A DNA stretch of 38,833 nt from Actinobacteria bacterium HGW-Actinobacteria-5 (GCA_002843035.1 PHEV01000011.1:1-38833), one strand, 5' to 3'; shown: positions 1 through 8,298, counted from the first letter of the stretch. The notes: generated by a model from the sequence alone, not told the origin. A program made the numbers and translations.

Positions 1-645
1 GCCCTTGGGCAGGCCCGCCTCGATCAGCAGTTCCATCATCCGCATCGAGGTCTGCGGCACCATCGAGGCCGCCTTGAGCACGAAGGTGTTGCCGGTGGTG
101 ATTGCGAACGGGAGCATCCAGCCCATCGGGATCATTGCCGGGAAGTTGTAGGGAGCGATGCCGACGAACACACCCAGCGGCTCGCGGAAGGACACGGTGT
201 CGTAGCCGCGGGAGATGTTCATCGTGGTGTCGCCCATCATCAGGTAGTGGGTCGAGCAGGCCAGTTCCACCACCTCGATCGCCTTCAGCACGTCGCCACG
301 CGCCTCGCCGACGACCTTGCCCATCTCGGTGGCCAGCAGGACGCTCAGCTCGTCCAGGTGCTCGTCGAGGAGCTGCTTGAACCGGAACATCAGCTGGATC
401 CGCTGCGGGATCGGAGTGTTCGACCAACCCGGGAAAGCCCTGGCAGCGGCGGCGACGGCGGAGTCGACCTCCGCCTGCGTGCACTGCGGCGCCTCGGCGA
501 TCTGCTCACCGGTCGACGGGTTCATCACCGGCATGTACTTGCCGGTCTTCGACTCGCGCCACTCGTTGTCCACCAGATAGCGCAGCCGCTTCAACCGGGC
601 AGCGCTCTCGGTGGTCGCCGTGACGGCCTCATTGGTCAACGACAT
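1..645 (-). CDS. iolA: Methylmalonate-semialdehyde dehydrogenase (CoA-acylating), partial
   Basis: The reading frame starts at ATG 645 and runs off the left edge, so only the first 215 residues are present and the catalytic Cys is outside the window. The visible part is the NAD-binding half of an aldehyde dehydrogenase of the MmsA/IolA type, with the stretches MNPSTGEQIAEAP, MGKVVGEARGDVLKAIEVVE and PYNFPAMIPMGWMLPFA. The family converts malonate or methylmalonate semialdehyde to acetyl- or propionyl-CoA, the last step of inositol breakdown. A GAGG Shine-Dalgarno lies 8 nt before the start. It follows iolB by 86 nt in the same direction, so it is the distal visible gene of the iolC operon. 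Confidence 0.93.
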   Translation of the reverse strand, partial: MSLTNEAVTATTESAARLKRLRYLVDNEWRESKTGKYMPVMNPSTGEQIAEAPQCTQAEVDSAVAAAARAFPGWSNTPIPQRIQLMFRFKQLLDEHLDELSVLLATEMGKVVGEARGDVLKAIEVVELACSTHYLMMGDTTMNISRGYDTVSFREPLGVFVGIAPYNFPAMIPMGWMLPFAITTGNTFVLKAASMVPQTSMRMMELLIEAGLPKG

Positions 646-664
646 CGGGGGTTCCTCTCTCCTC

Positions 665-698
665 GGCCCGATCGGGCCCTGTGTGGTGGTGACCACAC
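665..698 (-). repeat. Two inverted repeats in the iolB-iolA gap
   Basis: A perfect 14-nt palindrome (GGCCCGATCGGGCC, 665-678) is followed by a 7-bp stem-loop, GTGTGGT (681-687) and ACCACAC (692-698) with a 4-nt loop. Both lie in the 86-nt space between the iolB stop and the iolA start. There is no T-run. An mRNA-processing or partial attenuation role between the genes is inference. Confidence 0.5.
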
Positions 699-731
699 CG
701 CATCGGTGTCACAGCGGTGGGACGGACGGGG

Positions 732-1610
732 CTAGGCGGTTGTGGTCAGGCGTGGGTCGACCGACTGGCCGGCCCAGGTCTGCCGGACCCAGGCGTGAGC
801 CGGGTCGTCGCAGATCAGCCAGGCCCGGGTCGCGCCGGGACCGGCCATCACGTTCAGGTAGTACATGTCGTAGCCGGGCGGGGCGGTTGAGGGTCCGTGC
901 CAGCCGTGCGGCACCAGCACGACGTCGCCGGAACGCACCTCGGCCAGTACGTCGATCGGCCGGGAGTCGGTGCCGTAGACCCGCTGGTAGCCGAAGGCGC
1001 TGCCGGCACCCGGGGCGTCCGGCTCGGTGCGCAGTTCGAAGTAGTAGATCTCCTCCAGCGCGGTCTCGACGCCCTCGTGCTCCTCGTCGTGCTTGTGCGG
1101 CGGGTAGCTCGACCAGTTGCCTGCCGGCGTGATCACCTCGCACGCGATGATCGAGTCCGCACCGAGCACGCCCGGCACCCCGAAATTCCGGACGCGCCGG
1201 CTGGCCGGGCCGGCCCCGCGCAGTTCGTCGGGCACGTCCGCGGCGGGCAGGTGGCTCACCGGCAGCGCCTCGCGGGCCGTGGCGGAGCAGAGGGCGTAGC
1301 GCCCCCCTTCGGTGCTGGTCAGGGTGAACGTCGCGTCCCTGGGGACGTAGAGAACATCGGTGGCCGCGCTGAAGACGTCCGGACGCCCGGCGAGCACGAA
1401 CGCCTGCTCCCCCACCGTGACCCTCGCGCCACCCGCGAGCGGTACGACGATGTACTCCAGACCGCCGGTGACGACCGTCCGCGACTCCCCCGCAGCCAGG
1501 TCGGTCACCTGCAACCCCGTGTGCGCCCAGCCGTCAGCGGCACCCGGAAGGATGCTGGTGTCGTACTCTGCATCGGCGGTCGTACCGGCCGGGTACACCC
1601 ACTGGCTCAT
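732..1610 (-). CDS. iolB: 5-deoxy-glucuronate isomerase
   Basis: 292 residues with the bicupin layout of IolB. The metal-site region SSYPPHKHDEE and a Glu in the following LEEIYYFEL are visible, as is the second cupin motif VPHGWHGPSTAPPGYDMYYLNVMAGP near the C-terminus, quoted here across its key residues H, W, H and Y. IolB converts 5-deoxy-D-glucuronate to 5-dehydro-2-deoxy-D-gluconate, the substrate of IolC. The start ATG at 1610 overlaps the stop of the upstream aldolase gene (ATGA), so the two are translationally coupled. Length is normal for the family. Cytoplasmic. Confidence 0.95.
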   Translation of the reverse strand: MSQWVYPAGTTADAEYDTSILPGAADGWAHTGLQVTDLAAGESRTVVTGGLEYIVVPLAGGARVTVGEQAFVLAGRPDVFSAATDVLYVPRDATFTLTSTEGGRYALCSATAREALPVSHLPAADVPDELRGAGPASRRVRNFGVPGVLGADSIIACEVITPAGNWSSYPPHKHDEEHEGVETALEEIYYFELRTEPDAPGAGSAFGYQRVYGTDSRPIDVLAEVRSGDVVLVPHGWHGPSTAPPGYDMYYLNVMAGPGATRAWLICDDPAHAWVRQTWAGQSVDPRLTTTA

Positions 1611-2518
1611 GCCACTCCCTTGTGGATCGGTCGTTGATGGACGAGGGCCGCGGCCACGTCGACGGCCTTCGCCACGTCGTCGTCTGCCGGGTAGAGCAGG
1701 GCGCGGCCGATCACCAGGCCGACCGCCACCGGATGGTCGAGCGCGTGCGCCCACTCCGCGTACGCCGCCTCCGGGTCGCCGACCGGATCCCCGCCCAGCA
1801 GCAGGCTGGGCAGCGTCGTCGAGTCGAGTACCCGGTGCATCCCGTCCACCACCGGCAGCTTCAGCCAGGTGTGCGAACTGGTCGCACCGAGCCCCGCAGC
1901 GATCTGGATCGACTTGATCACCGCGTCCGGGTCGAGCACGTTGCGGACCTTGTCGGGGGCGATCCGGACGGAGAGGAAGGGCTCGACCATGGCCATCAGG
2001 CCACGACGGGCGAGTGCGGTCACGGCGGCGCCGGTCGATTCCAGCACCCGCGCGGTGTCCTCGTCCTCCAGGCAGATCCGGGTCAGCATCTTGCCGCCGT
2101 CCAGGCCGTTGCCGGCGAGGGTGTCGGCGTCGTAGCCCGTCCACCGGTCGTCGAACTCGAATTCCGCGCCCTGCAGGCCGCCGCGGTTCATCGACCCGAT
2201 CACGACCTTGCCCTCGAGCAGGCCGGCCAGCAGCAGGTCCTCGAGGATGTCGGCGGTGCCGAGGACGCCGTCCACGCCGGGCCGATCGAGCGCGGTCGCC
2301 AGGCGGTCCAGCAACTCGGCGCGGGAGGCCATCGCCGTCGCGTTCCCGCGCACGCCGAGGGCGCCGCGCGCCGGATGGTCTGCCGCGACGATCATCAGCC
2401 GGCCGTCTGCCGGACGCTCGGCCCGGCGGCGGTTCCGCCAGGCGCGCGTGATCGCTGCCGGATCTGTGGCTCGGGTGCGGGTCAGGGCCGTCGTGTCGAC
2501 GTGGATCATGCGGTTCAC
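1607..2518 (-). CDS. Cgl0158-family TIM-barrel aldolase of inositol catabolism
   Basis: 303 residues of a (beta/alpha)8 barrel of the class I DeoC/LacD-like superfamily, of the type called Cgl0158 in corynebacteria, where it also follows iolC. Visible features are the early IVAADHPARG strand-loop, MNRGGLQGAEF, and SSHTWLKLPVV, in which Lys220 is the likely Schiff-base residue (inference). It is placed to act as the 5-dehydro-2-deoxy-gluconate-6-phosphate aldolase (the job of IolJ), giving dihydroxyacetone phosphate and malonate semialdehyde; a classical IolJ is not visible. I chose GTG 2518, which overlaps the iolC stop (GTGA) and sits 8 nt after GGAG. ATG 2509 is the alternative but lies too far from that Shine-Dalgarno. 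Confidence 0.85.
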   Translation of the reverse strand: MNRMIHVDTTALTRTRATDPAAITRAWRNRRRAERPADGRLMIVAADHPARGALGVRGNATAMASRAELLDRLATALDRPGVDGVLGTADILEDLLLAGLLEGKVVIGSMNRGGLQGAEFEFDDRWTGYDADTLAGNGLDGGKMLTRICLEDEDTARVLESTGAAVTALARRGLMAMVEPFLSVRIAPDKVRNVLDPDAVIKSIQIAAGLGATSSHTWLKLPVVDGMHRVLDSTTLPSLLLGGDPVGDPEAAYAEWAHALDHPVAVGLVIGRALLYPADDDVAKAVDVAAALVHQRPIHKGVA

Positions 2519-3465
2519 ACCCCACGCTCCTGCAGCAGTGCCTCGACCTCTGCCTCGGTCGGCATGGCGGTCGAGCACTCGAGCCGCGACGCGACCAACG
2601 CGCCGGCGGCGTTCGCGAACCGGAGGGTGCGATGCAGGTCCCAGCCGTTGAGCAGGCCGTGGCAGACGGCGCCACCGAAGGAGTCGCCCGCCCCGAGCCC
2701 GTTCACGACCTTCACCGTGACCGGGGGGACCTCCACCTCCTCGTCCGCGGTCATCGCCAGCACGCCCTTCGGCCCCTGCTTGACGACGGCCAGCTCGATG
2801 CCCCGCTCCAGCAAGGCCTTCGCCGCCCGGTGCGGATCGGTCTCGCCCACAGCGATCCGGCACTCCTCGCGGTTGCCGAGCGCCACCGTGCAGTGCGACA
2901 GCGCGATCTCGGCGTGCCGGGACGCTTCTGCCTCGGTCTTCCAGAACATCGGCCGGTAGTCGAGGTCGAGGACGGTCAGGGCCTTGCGGTCGCGGACGCG
3001 CCAGGCGGCCAGGTGGGCCTGCCGGCTCGGCTCGGCGGACAGCCCGGTCAGGGTCGCCCAGTAGACGCCGGCCTCGGCGATCTCGCGCAGCGGCAGGTCG
3101 GTGACCTGGATGCGCAGGTCGGGGGCCTGCGGGTAGCGGTAGAAGTAGAGCGGGAAGTCGTCCGGAGGGAAGATCTCGCAGAAGGTGACCGGGGTGGGCA
3201 GCCACGGGTCGGTGCCCACGAAGTCCGTGGAGACGCCCAGCGCGGTGAGCTTGGCCCGAACGAAGCGCCCGAACGGATCGTTGCCGGTCTTGGTGATGAT
3301 CGCCGAGCGGTGGCCGTAGCGGGCGACGGCGACGGAGACGTTGGTCGCGCTGCCGCCGAGGAACTTGCCGAAGGAGGTCACGTCCTCGAGGGGTACCCCG
3401 ATCTGCGTCGGGTAGATGTCCACCCCGACGCGGCCGATGCACACCACGTCGTAGATGTCACCCAT
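2515..3465 (-). CDS. iolC: 5-dehydro-2-deoxygluconokinase (PfkB family)
   Basis: 316 residues of the ribokinase/PfkB fold. The N-terminal glycine signature GKFLGGSATNVSVAVARYG (about 34-52) and the C-terminal signature NGLGAGDSFGGAV with catalytic Asp261 are both intact. IolC phosphorylates 5-dehydro-2-deoxy-D-gluconate at C6 with ATP. An in-frame extension reaches 3555, but ATG 3465 is preferred because AAGGA lies 8 nt upstream and the promoter -10 lies at 3511-3516. First gene of the operon iolC, aldolase, iolB, iolA; its stop overlaps the next start. Confidence 0.93.
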   Translation of the reverse strand: MGDIYDVVCIGRVGVDIYPTQIGVPLEDVTSFGKFLGGSATNVSVAVARYGHRSAIITKTGNDPFGRFVRAKLTALGVSTDFVGTDPWLPTPVTFCEIFPPDDFPLYFYRYPQAPDLRIQVTDLPLREIAEAGVYWATLTGLSAEPSRQAHLAAWRVRDRKALTVLDLDYRPMFWKTEAEASRHAEIALSHCTVALGNREECRIAVGETDPHRAAKALLERGIELAVVKQGPKGVLAMTADEEVEVPPVTVKVVNGLGAGDSFGGAVCHGLLNGWDLHRTLRFANAAGALVASRLECSTAMPTEAEVEALLQERGV

Positions 3466-3510
3466 GAACACGTTCCTTCGATCCTCCGGGGCGGCGGTGC
3501 CCGTGGATCC

Positions 3511-3540
3511 AGTCTGCCCAGTGCCCCACATCCATGTCAA
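3511..3540 (-). promoter_or_regulatory. Promoter of the iolC operon
   Basis: On the minus strand a perfect -35 box TTGACA (3540-3535) is followed after 18 nt by CAGACT (3516-3511), which keeps the A2 and T6 of a -10 box. The expected start of transcription is near 3504, giving a leader of about 40 nt with a Shine-Dalgarno before iolC ATG 3465. Confidence 0.65.
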
Positions 3541-3543
3541 GAT

Positions 3544-3555
3544 TTGTAAGGACAA
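3544..3555. promoter_or_regulatory. Putative IolR (GntR) operator 1
   Basis: Palindrome TTGTAAGGACAA (minus strand TTGTCCTTACAA) lies 3 bp upstream of the -35 box of the iolC promoter, centre about -45. It is also upstream of the divergent gntR gene. The core TGTCCTTACA recurs, with one base changed, at 8332-8343 in the same position relative to the second inositol promoter. It agrees at 9 of 10 positions with the KGWCHTRACA motif I recall for corynebacterial IolR. The motif comparison is from memory. Confidence 0.65.
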
Positions 3556-3608
3556 TAGATTATTCGGGCAACCGGCGTTTACTGTGTCCGCGCAGGCAGC
3601 CTTTCGGA

Positions 3609-3614
3609 TATGGT
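3609..3614 (+). promoter_or_regulatory. -10 box of the gntR gene, leaderless start
   Basis: TATGGT lies exactly 6 nt before ATG 3621, so transcription would begin at the A of the start codon. No Shine-Dalgarno is present. No good -35 box is visible. Confidence 0.5.
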
Positions 3615-3620
3615 GCCCCC

Positions 3621-4361
3621 ATGGCTACCCAGATCCAGGTCACCATCGACCGGAACAGCCCAGTCCCGCTGTATCACCAGCTGGCCGAGCAGCTCGCTGC
3701 GGCCATCGACACCGGGGTGCTGAAGCCTGGTGACGCCTTCGAGAACGAGCTGTCGCTGGCCGACCGTCTCGATCTCTCCCGTCCGACCGTCCGGCGCGCG
3801 ATCGTCGAACTCGTCACGCGCGGCCTGCTGGTGCGGCGCCGCGGCATTGGCACGACTGTCGCCAACGAGGTGATCCACCGCCGCAACGAGTTGACCAGCC
3901 TCTACGACGACCTGCGCCGCAACGGACGCGAGCCCCTGACCGAGGTGCTCGAGTTCAACGCCGACTTCGTCGACCAGCGGGCCTCCGGCATCCTCGGGCT
4001 CGAGCCCGATACTCCCCTGGTCTACCTGGAGCGGCTGCGCTCGGTGGCAGAGGGCCCCATGTCGATCCTGCGCAACTGGCTGCCCCCGATGTGGGCCGAC
4101 CTCGACCTGGGCGAACTCACCAACCAGGGCCTCTACAACATGATGCGCGCCCGTGGCGTCGTGCCGGCGGTCGCCCACCAGACGATCGGTGCCCGTCCGG
4201 CCGAGCCGGACGAGCGCAAGCTGCTGGGCCTGGACAAGAACGATCCCGTGCTCACCATGTCCCGCCGGGCCTATGACTCCTCCGGCGCGCCGGTGGAGTT
4301 CGGCGACCACTGCTACCGCTACGACCGCTACCTGTTCGACATCACGGTTTACGCCAGCTGA
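3621..4361 (+). CDS. iolR: GntR-family regulator with UTRA domain (IolR-like)
   Basis: 246 residues. The N-terminal winged helix-turn-helix (about 7-75) reads PVPLYHQLAEQLAAAIDTG, ENELSLADRLDLSRPTVRRAI and RRRGIGTTVAN. The rest is a UTRA (HutC-type) ligand domain with PLVYLERLRSVAEGPMSILRNWL (key residues L, R) and the end EFGDHCYRYDRYLF. The regulator is divergent from iolC and shares its intergenic region with a palindrome that recurs at the second inositol promoter. Control of both operons in response to an inositol-derived effector is therefore the likely role; the effector is unknown. The frame is open upstream to 3534, but the -10 box 6 nt before ATG 3621 and the normal start of the HTH support this start. 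Confidence 0.88.
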   Translation: MATQIQVTIDRNSPVPLYHQLAEQLAAAIDTGVLKPGDAFENELSLADRLDLSRPTVRRAIVELVTRGLLVRRRGIGTTVANEVIHRRNELTSLYDDLRRNGREPLTEVLEFNADFVDQRASGILGLEPDTPLVYLERLRSVAEGPMSILRNWLPPMWADLDLGELTNQGLYNMMRARGVVPAVAHQTIGARPAEPDERKLLGLDKNDPVLTMSRRAYDSSGAPVEFGDHCYRYDRYLFDITVYAS

Positions 4362-4418
4362 CCACCAGCGACGATCCGGGGCCGCCAGCGCCGCGCCGGC
4401 GTCGAGGCCACCGACCGC

Positions 4419-4434
4419 GCGTCCGCCTGGACGC
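4419..4434. terminator. Weak hairpin between convergent gntR and TSUP genes
   Basis: GCGTCC (4419-4424) pairs with GGACGC (4429-4434) around the loop GCCT, in the 91-nt gap between two convergent genes. The stem is only 6 bp and has no T-run, so the terminator call rests mainly on position. Confidence 0.3.
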
Positions 4435-4452
4435 CGCCCGGGCCGCTCGAGA

Positions 4453-5199
4453 TCAGAAGAACACGAGGTAGAGCGCAGCGATCGCCACGAAGACCGTGAC
4501 CAGCTGCTCGAAGGTCTTCTGCTGGATGCGCGTGATCAGCACCCGCCCGATCCAGGTGCCCACCAGCACCACCGGCGCCAGCACCGCGGCCACCAGCGCG
4601 GTATCGGCACGCACGATGCCCAACCCGATCGATACCGGCAACTTGGTCAGGTTGACCGCGAAGAAGAACCACGCCGTCGTGCCGAGAAACCGCCACTTGT
4701 CGTACTTCCTGGCCAGCAGGTAGAGGTTCATCGGCGGACCGCCGGCATTCGCCACCATGGTGGTGAATCCGGCCAGCCCGCCGTAGCCCATGCCCACCAC
4801 CGGCTTGTGCGCAGCCAGACGATCCGGCCACAGCCCGAGCACCAGCAGCACCAGGATGATCCCGCCGATCGTGCGCTTCAGCACCGGTCCGTCCACCCAG
4901 TTCAGGAACAGCGCACCCACACCGATACCGACCAGCACCGGTACGACCAGCCGTCCGATCAACCTCCAGTCCACGTCGTGCCGGTAGGTCCACACCGCGA
5001 CCACGTCACCCACCAGCAGCATCACCAGCGCGACTCCGGTGGAGTCCTTCGCCGGCAACACCGCAGCGGCCAGCACCACCGCGATCATCGCCACACCCCC
5101 GATCGCCGTCTTGGAGAAGCCGATCAGCAGGGCAGCAACCGCAAGGACCAGCCAGCCCCACAGGGGCAGGCTGGTCCAGAGCGTCTGAAGAGAGGTCAC
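4453..5199 (-). CDS. TSUP (TauE/SafE-like) membrane transporter
   Basis: 248 residues and about eight hydrophobic segments, the length and pattern of the sulfite-exporter TauE/SafE family. Typical family features are the N-terminal LLIGFSKTAIGG and the second-half motif GGLAGFTTMVANAGGPPMNLYL (key residues G, T, N, GGPP). Substrates of the family are sulfite, sulfonates or small organic acids; the substrate here is unknown. The start codon is GTG 5199, directly abutting the iolD stop (TAG then GTG), so it is the last gene of the transaldolase-iolD operon and likely translated by coupling. Its place suggests export or import of an inositol-pathway acid, which is inference. Confidence 0.85.
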   Translation of the reverse strand: MTSLQTLWTSLPLWGWLVLAVAALLIGFSKTAIGGVAMIAVVLAAAVLPAKDSTGVALVMLLVGDVVAVWTYRHDVDWRLIGRLVVPVLVGIGVGALFLNWVDGPVLKRTIGGIILVLLVLGLWPDRLAAHKPVVGMGYGGLAGFTTMVANAGGPPMNLYLLARKYDKWRFLGTTAWFFFAVNLTKLPVSIGLGIVRADTALVAAVLAPVVLVGTWIGRVLITRIQQKTFEQLVTVFVAIAALYLVFF

Positions 5200-7098
5200 C
5201 TACAGATAGTGCCGCTGCGCGGCCTTCTCTGCGACGTACTCGCCGTAGGCCTGCTGCGTGCTCTCCAGTTCGGAGACCTGGGACACCGGGACGTCCCACC
5301 ACGCGGTGCCGGGCGGGTTGGGCCCGTACAGGTTGGTCTCGATGTAGAGCACCGTGGTGCGATCGCTGGCCACCGCCTTCGCGTAGTTCGCGCGGAACTC
5401 GGCGATGCCGTTGCAGACCAGCACGTCCGCGCCCCAGCTCGCCGCGTTCGCGGCCAGGTCGAACGGGACGTCCTCGCCGTCCAGCCGCCCGGTGGTCGAG
5501 CGGACCTTGTACCTGGTGCCGAACCGCTGCGAGCCGCGCGACTCACTCAGCGCACCGATCGAGGCGAAGCCGTGGTTCTGCAGCAGGACGTAGATGACCT
5601 TGATCCCCTCCTGGACGACCGTGGCGATCTCCATCGGCAGCATCTGGTAGGTACCGTCGCCGACGATCGCAACCACCTGACGGTCATCGCCGACCGCCAG
5701 CTTGACGCCGAGCGCAGCCGGCACCTCGTAGCCCATGCACGAGTAGGCGTACTCCACGTGGTATTGCTCGGGCGTGCGGGCACGCCACAGCGCCTGCAGG
5801 TCGCCGGGCATCGAGCCGGCCGCGTTGATCACGACGTCCTGATCGCCCATCAGCTCGTTCAGGGCCCCGAACACCTCGGTCTGCGCGGGCAGCGGCTGGT
5901 TGTCCCGGTGGTAGCACTCCTCGATCACCTGCTGCCACTCTCCGTCCAGCTGCTCGGCACGGGCCTGGTAGGCGGCGTCGGTGCTCCAGCCGGCCAGCTC
6001 GCCGGTGAGCCCCTCCAGTGCGAGCTTCGCGTCGGCGACCAGCATGGTCGCGGCGTGCTTGGCTGCGTCGAAGCCCAGCACGTTGATGTTGGCGAACCTC
6101 ACGTCCGGGTTGGCGAAGATCGTGCGGCTGGCGGTGGTGAAGTCGGAGTACCGCGTGCCGATGCCGATCACCAGATCGGCCTCGCGGGCCAGTGTGTTCG
6201 CCGCGCTGCCTCCGGTGGAGCCGACACCGCCGACGGCCATCCGGTGGTCGAAGTTGATCGCTCCCTTGCCGGCCTGGGTGTCCGCCACGGGGATGCCGGT
6301 GGCCTGTGCGAAGGTGCGCAGCGCCTCGGCGGCGCCGGAGTAGATCACGCCGCCACCGGCGACGATCAGGGGACGCTTCGCCGCCCGGATCTGCTCGGCC
6401 ACCCGCGCCAGCATCGCCGGCTCGGGGGCGGGACGGGCGACGTGCCAGACCCGCTTCGCGAAGAACTCCACCGGGAAGTCGAAGGCCTCGGCCTGCACGT
6501 CCTGCGGCATGCACACGGTGACGGCACCGGTCTCGGCCGGGTCGGTGAGCACCCGCATGGCGTTCATCAGGGACGGCACCAGTTGCTCGGGGCGGTTGAT
6601 CCGGTCCCAGAACCGCGACACCGGCTTGAAGGCGTCGTTGACGGAGATGTCGAGGGTGCGGGGGTCCTCGAGCTGCTGCAGCACGGGATCGGGGTAGCGG
6701 GTGACGAAGATGTCGGAGGGCAGCAGCAGCACCGGCACCCGGTTGGTCGTGGCCAGCGCGGCGCCGGTGACCATGTTGGTGGCACCCGGGCCGATCGATG
6801 AGGTCACGACCCAGGTCTGCAGGCGGTTCTTCTGCTTGGCGTACGCTGCGGCCGCGTGTACGCCGCCCTGCTCGTTGCGGACCAGAACGTAGGGCAGGTC
6901 GGGCGCGTCGGGGTTGCCGTCCAGCTTCTGCAGCTCGGCCTGCAGCAGGGCCTGTCCGAGGCCGGCCACATTGCCGTGGCCGAAGATGCCGAAGCAGCCG
7001 GCGAAGAGCTTCTGCTCGATCCCGTCCCGCTCGGAGTACTGGTTGGCGAGGAACTTCACTACCGCCTGCGCGACGGTGAGCCGAACGGTCTGGGTCAT
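5200..7098 (-). CDS. iolD: 3D-(3,5/4)-trihydroxycyclohexane-1,2-dione acylhydrolase
   Basis: 632 residues of a ThDP-dependent enzyme, the usual IolD length. The N-terminal ThDP half carries GCFGIFGHGNVAGLGQAL and the activating Glu76 in VRNEQGGVHAA; the central NAD/FAD-like domain follows; the C-terminal ThDP half has the metal-ThDP motif GDGTYQMLPMEIATVV ending in LLQNHG. IolD opens the ring of trihydroxycyclohexane-dione to give 5-deoxy-glucuronate. Start ATG 7098 has GGAG 7 nt upstream. It lies 82 nt after a transaldolase-like gene and abuts the TSUP gene. Confidence 0.95.
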   Translation of the reverse strand: MTQTVRLTVAQAVVKFLANQYSERDGIEQKLFAGCFGIFGHGNVAGLGQALLQAELQKLDGNPDAPDLPYVLVRNEQGGVHAAAAYAKQKNRLQTWVVTSSIGPGATNMVTGAALATTNRVPVLLLPSDIFVTRYPDPVLQQLEDPRTLDISVNDAFKPVSRFWDRINRPEQLVPSLMNAMRVLTDPAETGAVTVCMPQDVQAEAFDFPVEFFAKRVWHVARPAPEPAMLARVAEQIRAAKRPLIVAGGGVIYSGAAEALRTFAQATGIPVADTQAGKGAINFDHRMAVGGVGSTGGSAANTLAREADLVIGIGTRYSDFTTASRTIFANPDVRFANINVLGFDAAKHAATMLVADAKLALEGLTGELAGWSTDAAYQARAEQLDGEWQQVIEECYHRDNQPLPAQTEVFGALNELMGDQDVVINAAGSMPGDLQALWRARTPEQYHVEYAYSCMGYEVPAALGVKLAVGDDRQVVAIVGDGTYQMLPMEIATVVQEGIKVIYVLLQNHGFASIGALSESRGSQRFGTRYKVRSTTGRLDGEDVPFDLAANAASWGADVLVCNGIAEFRANYAKAVASDRTTVLYIETNLYGPNPPGTAWWDVPVSQVSELESTQQAYGEYVAEKAAQRHYL

Positions 7099-7136
7099 CT
7101 GTGAACTCCGGTGGTGCTTCGCTGGTGGGGATCACC

Positions 7137-7166
7137 GCCGGCGCCCCGCGAGGAGGGTGCGCCGGC
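7137..7166 (-). repeat. Stem-loop between transaldolase-like gene and iolD
   Basis: GCCGGCGC (7137-7144) and GCGCCGGC (7159-7166) form a perfect 8-bp stem with a 14-nt loop. It lies in the 82-nt gap inside the operon and has no T-run. It could stabilise or cleave the transcript between the two genes. Confidence 0.45.
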
Positions 7167-7180
7167 AGTCGCGGGGGACG

Positions 7181-8248
7181 TCAGGCTGGGATCAGGATGT
7201 CACGGACGATCTGGTCGAGTTCCTCGTCCGCGCCGAGGAACTGACGCAGCGTCTTTCGGGTGGCCCCGAAGTCGGCGAACTCGTCGGGAGTCATTCCGTC
7301 CACGTCGTAGGCCTTGCGGAACTCCGGCATCGTGGAGAGCGCCTCGATGATCCTGGGGTCGATCGGGTTGTCGATCCGCGGCTCCGGGTCGATACCGCTG
7401 TTCTGGAAGCGCTGCTGCCACGCAAACGGCGGGGAGAGCACGAGATCGCCGCCGACCAGCTCGGTCCACTGCAGCGCGTTGCGGTACGCGGCGACCAGCA
7501 ACCGGGCGCGCAGGCCGCGCTTCTTGAACTCCACGTAGGCCTTCTTCACCGCAGCCACGCCGGCCCACTCCAGGTAGCCGGGATCGAAGACCAGGCCCTC
7601 CTTCGCGTACACCGACTTCAGCCAGTCGTCCAGGCGTCCGACCATGATGGTCACGACGGGCCCCATCGTGGAGGTGTCCTTGCCCTCGGCCTCGCGACGC
7701 TTCAGGCCCCGCTCGATCGCCTCACCGCTCGCCACGGCCTGCGCGACGGTGAAGGAGACGGTCACATTGATGTTCACGCCACGGTAGGACGCGGCCTCGA
7801 TGGCCTCCACCCCCGTCTTGGTCGCCGGAATCTTGACGATGATGTTCGGGGCGAGCGAGGAGAAGTACTCCGCCTGATCGGCAAGCGCCTTCGCGCTGCG
7901 GGCGAGTCGGGGGTCGGTCTGCATCGAGAGCCGCCCGTTGTAGCCGTTGTACCTCTCGAACGCGGGCATCAGGAGCCTGGCCGCGTCGAGCGACACCTCC
8001 TCGACGACCTTCCACCCGATCTGGGACTCGGTTGCCTCCGGCATCTCGATGGCGAGCTCCTTGATCCGCTGGCTCCAGCGCGGCAGGTCGGCGCGGATCG
8101 CCGCGAGAGCGATCACCGGATTGCACGTTGCACCGACCGCGCCCCACGAGATCGCCGTGGAAAGTTCGGAGTAGGTGGCCGAGTCGTTCCAGAGCACGGT
8201 CGGGCCGCGCTGGGTCATCAGGCCGAGCGGGGTGTTGCTGTCAGTCAT
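7181..8248 (-). CDS. Transaldolase-family protein of the inositol locus
   Basis: 355 residues with a transaldolase-type class I aldolase barrel: WGAVGATCNPVIALAAI near the N-terminus matches the TSNPxI strand, and NIIVKIPATKTGVEAI carries the Schiff-base lysine, Lys139. GVNINVTVSFTVAQAV continues the family pattern. The sequence differs enough from housekeeping transaldolase that I would not assume the pentose-phosphate reaction. Its position as first gene before iolD, behind a promoter sharing the inositol operator, suggests a reaction on an inositol-derived sugar or keto acid (inference). Start ATG 8248 is about 45 nt downstream of the predicted transcription start. Confidence 0.88.
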   Translation of the reverse strand: MTDSNTPLGLMTQRGPTVLWNDSATYSELSTAISWGAVGATCNPVIALAAIRADLPRWSQRIKELAIEMPEATESQIGWKVVEEVSLDAARLLMPAFERYNGYNGRLSMQTDPRLARSAKALADQAEYFSSLAPNIIVKIPATKTGVEAIEAASYRGVNINVTVSFTVAQAVASGEAIERGLKRREAEGKDTSTMGPVVTIMVGRLDDWLKSVYAKEGLVFDPGYLEWAGVAAVKKAYVEFKKRGLRARLLVAAYRNALQWTELVGGDLVLSPPFAWQQRFQNSGIDPEPRIDNPIDPRIIEALSTMPEFRKAYDVDGMTPDEFADFGATRKTLRQFLGADEELDQIVRDILIPA

Positions 8249-8298
8249 GGAGACCTCTTCTTCGAGGCACGTGGTGCCGCTATCCAGTCGGTGGCTCC

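Noticed and set aside
4153-6801. An 882-residue plus-strand open frame antisense to the TSUP and iolD genes
   Set aside because: Composition is His/Gln/Arg/Gly-rich as expected for the complement of high-GC genes; no family motif; iolD on the other strand is certain.
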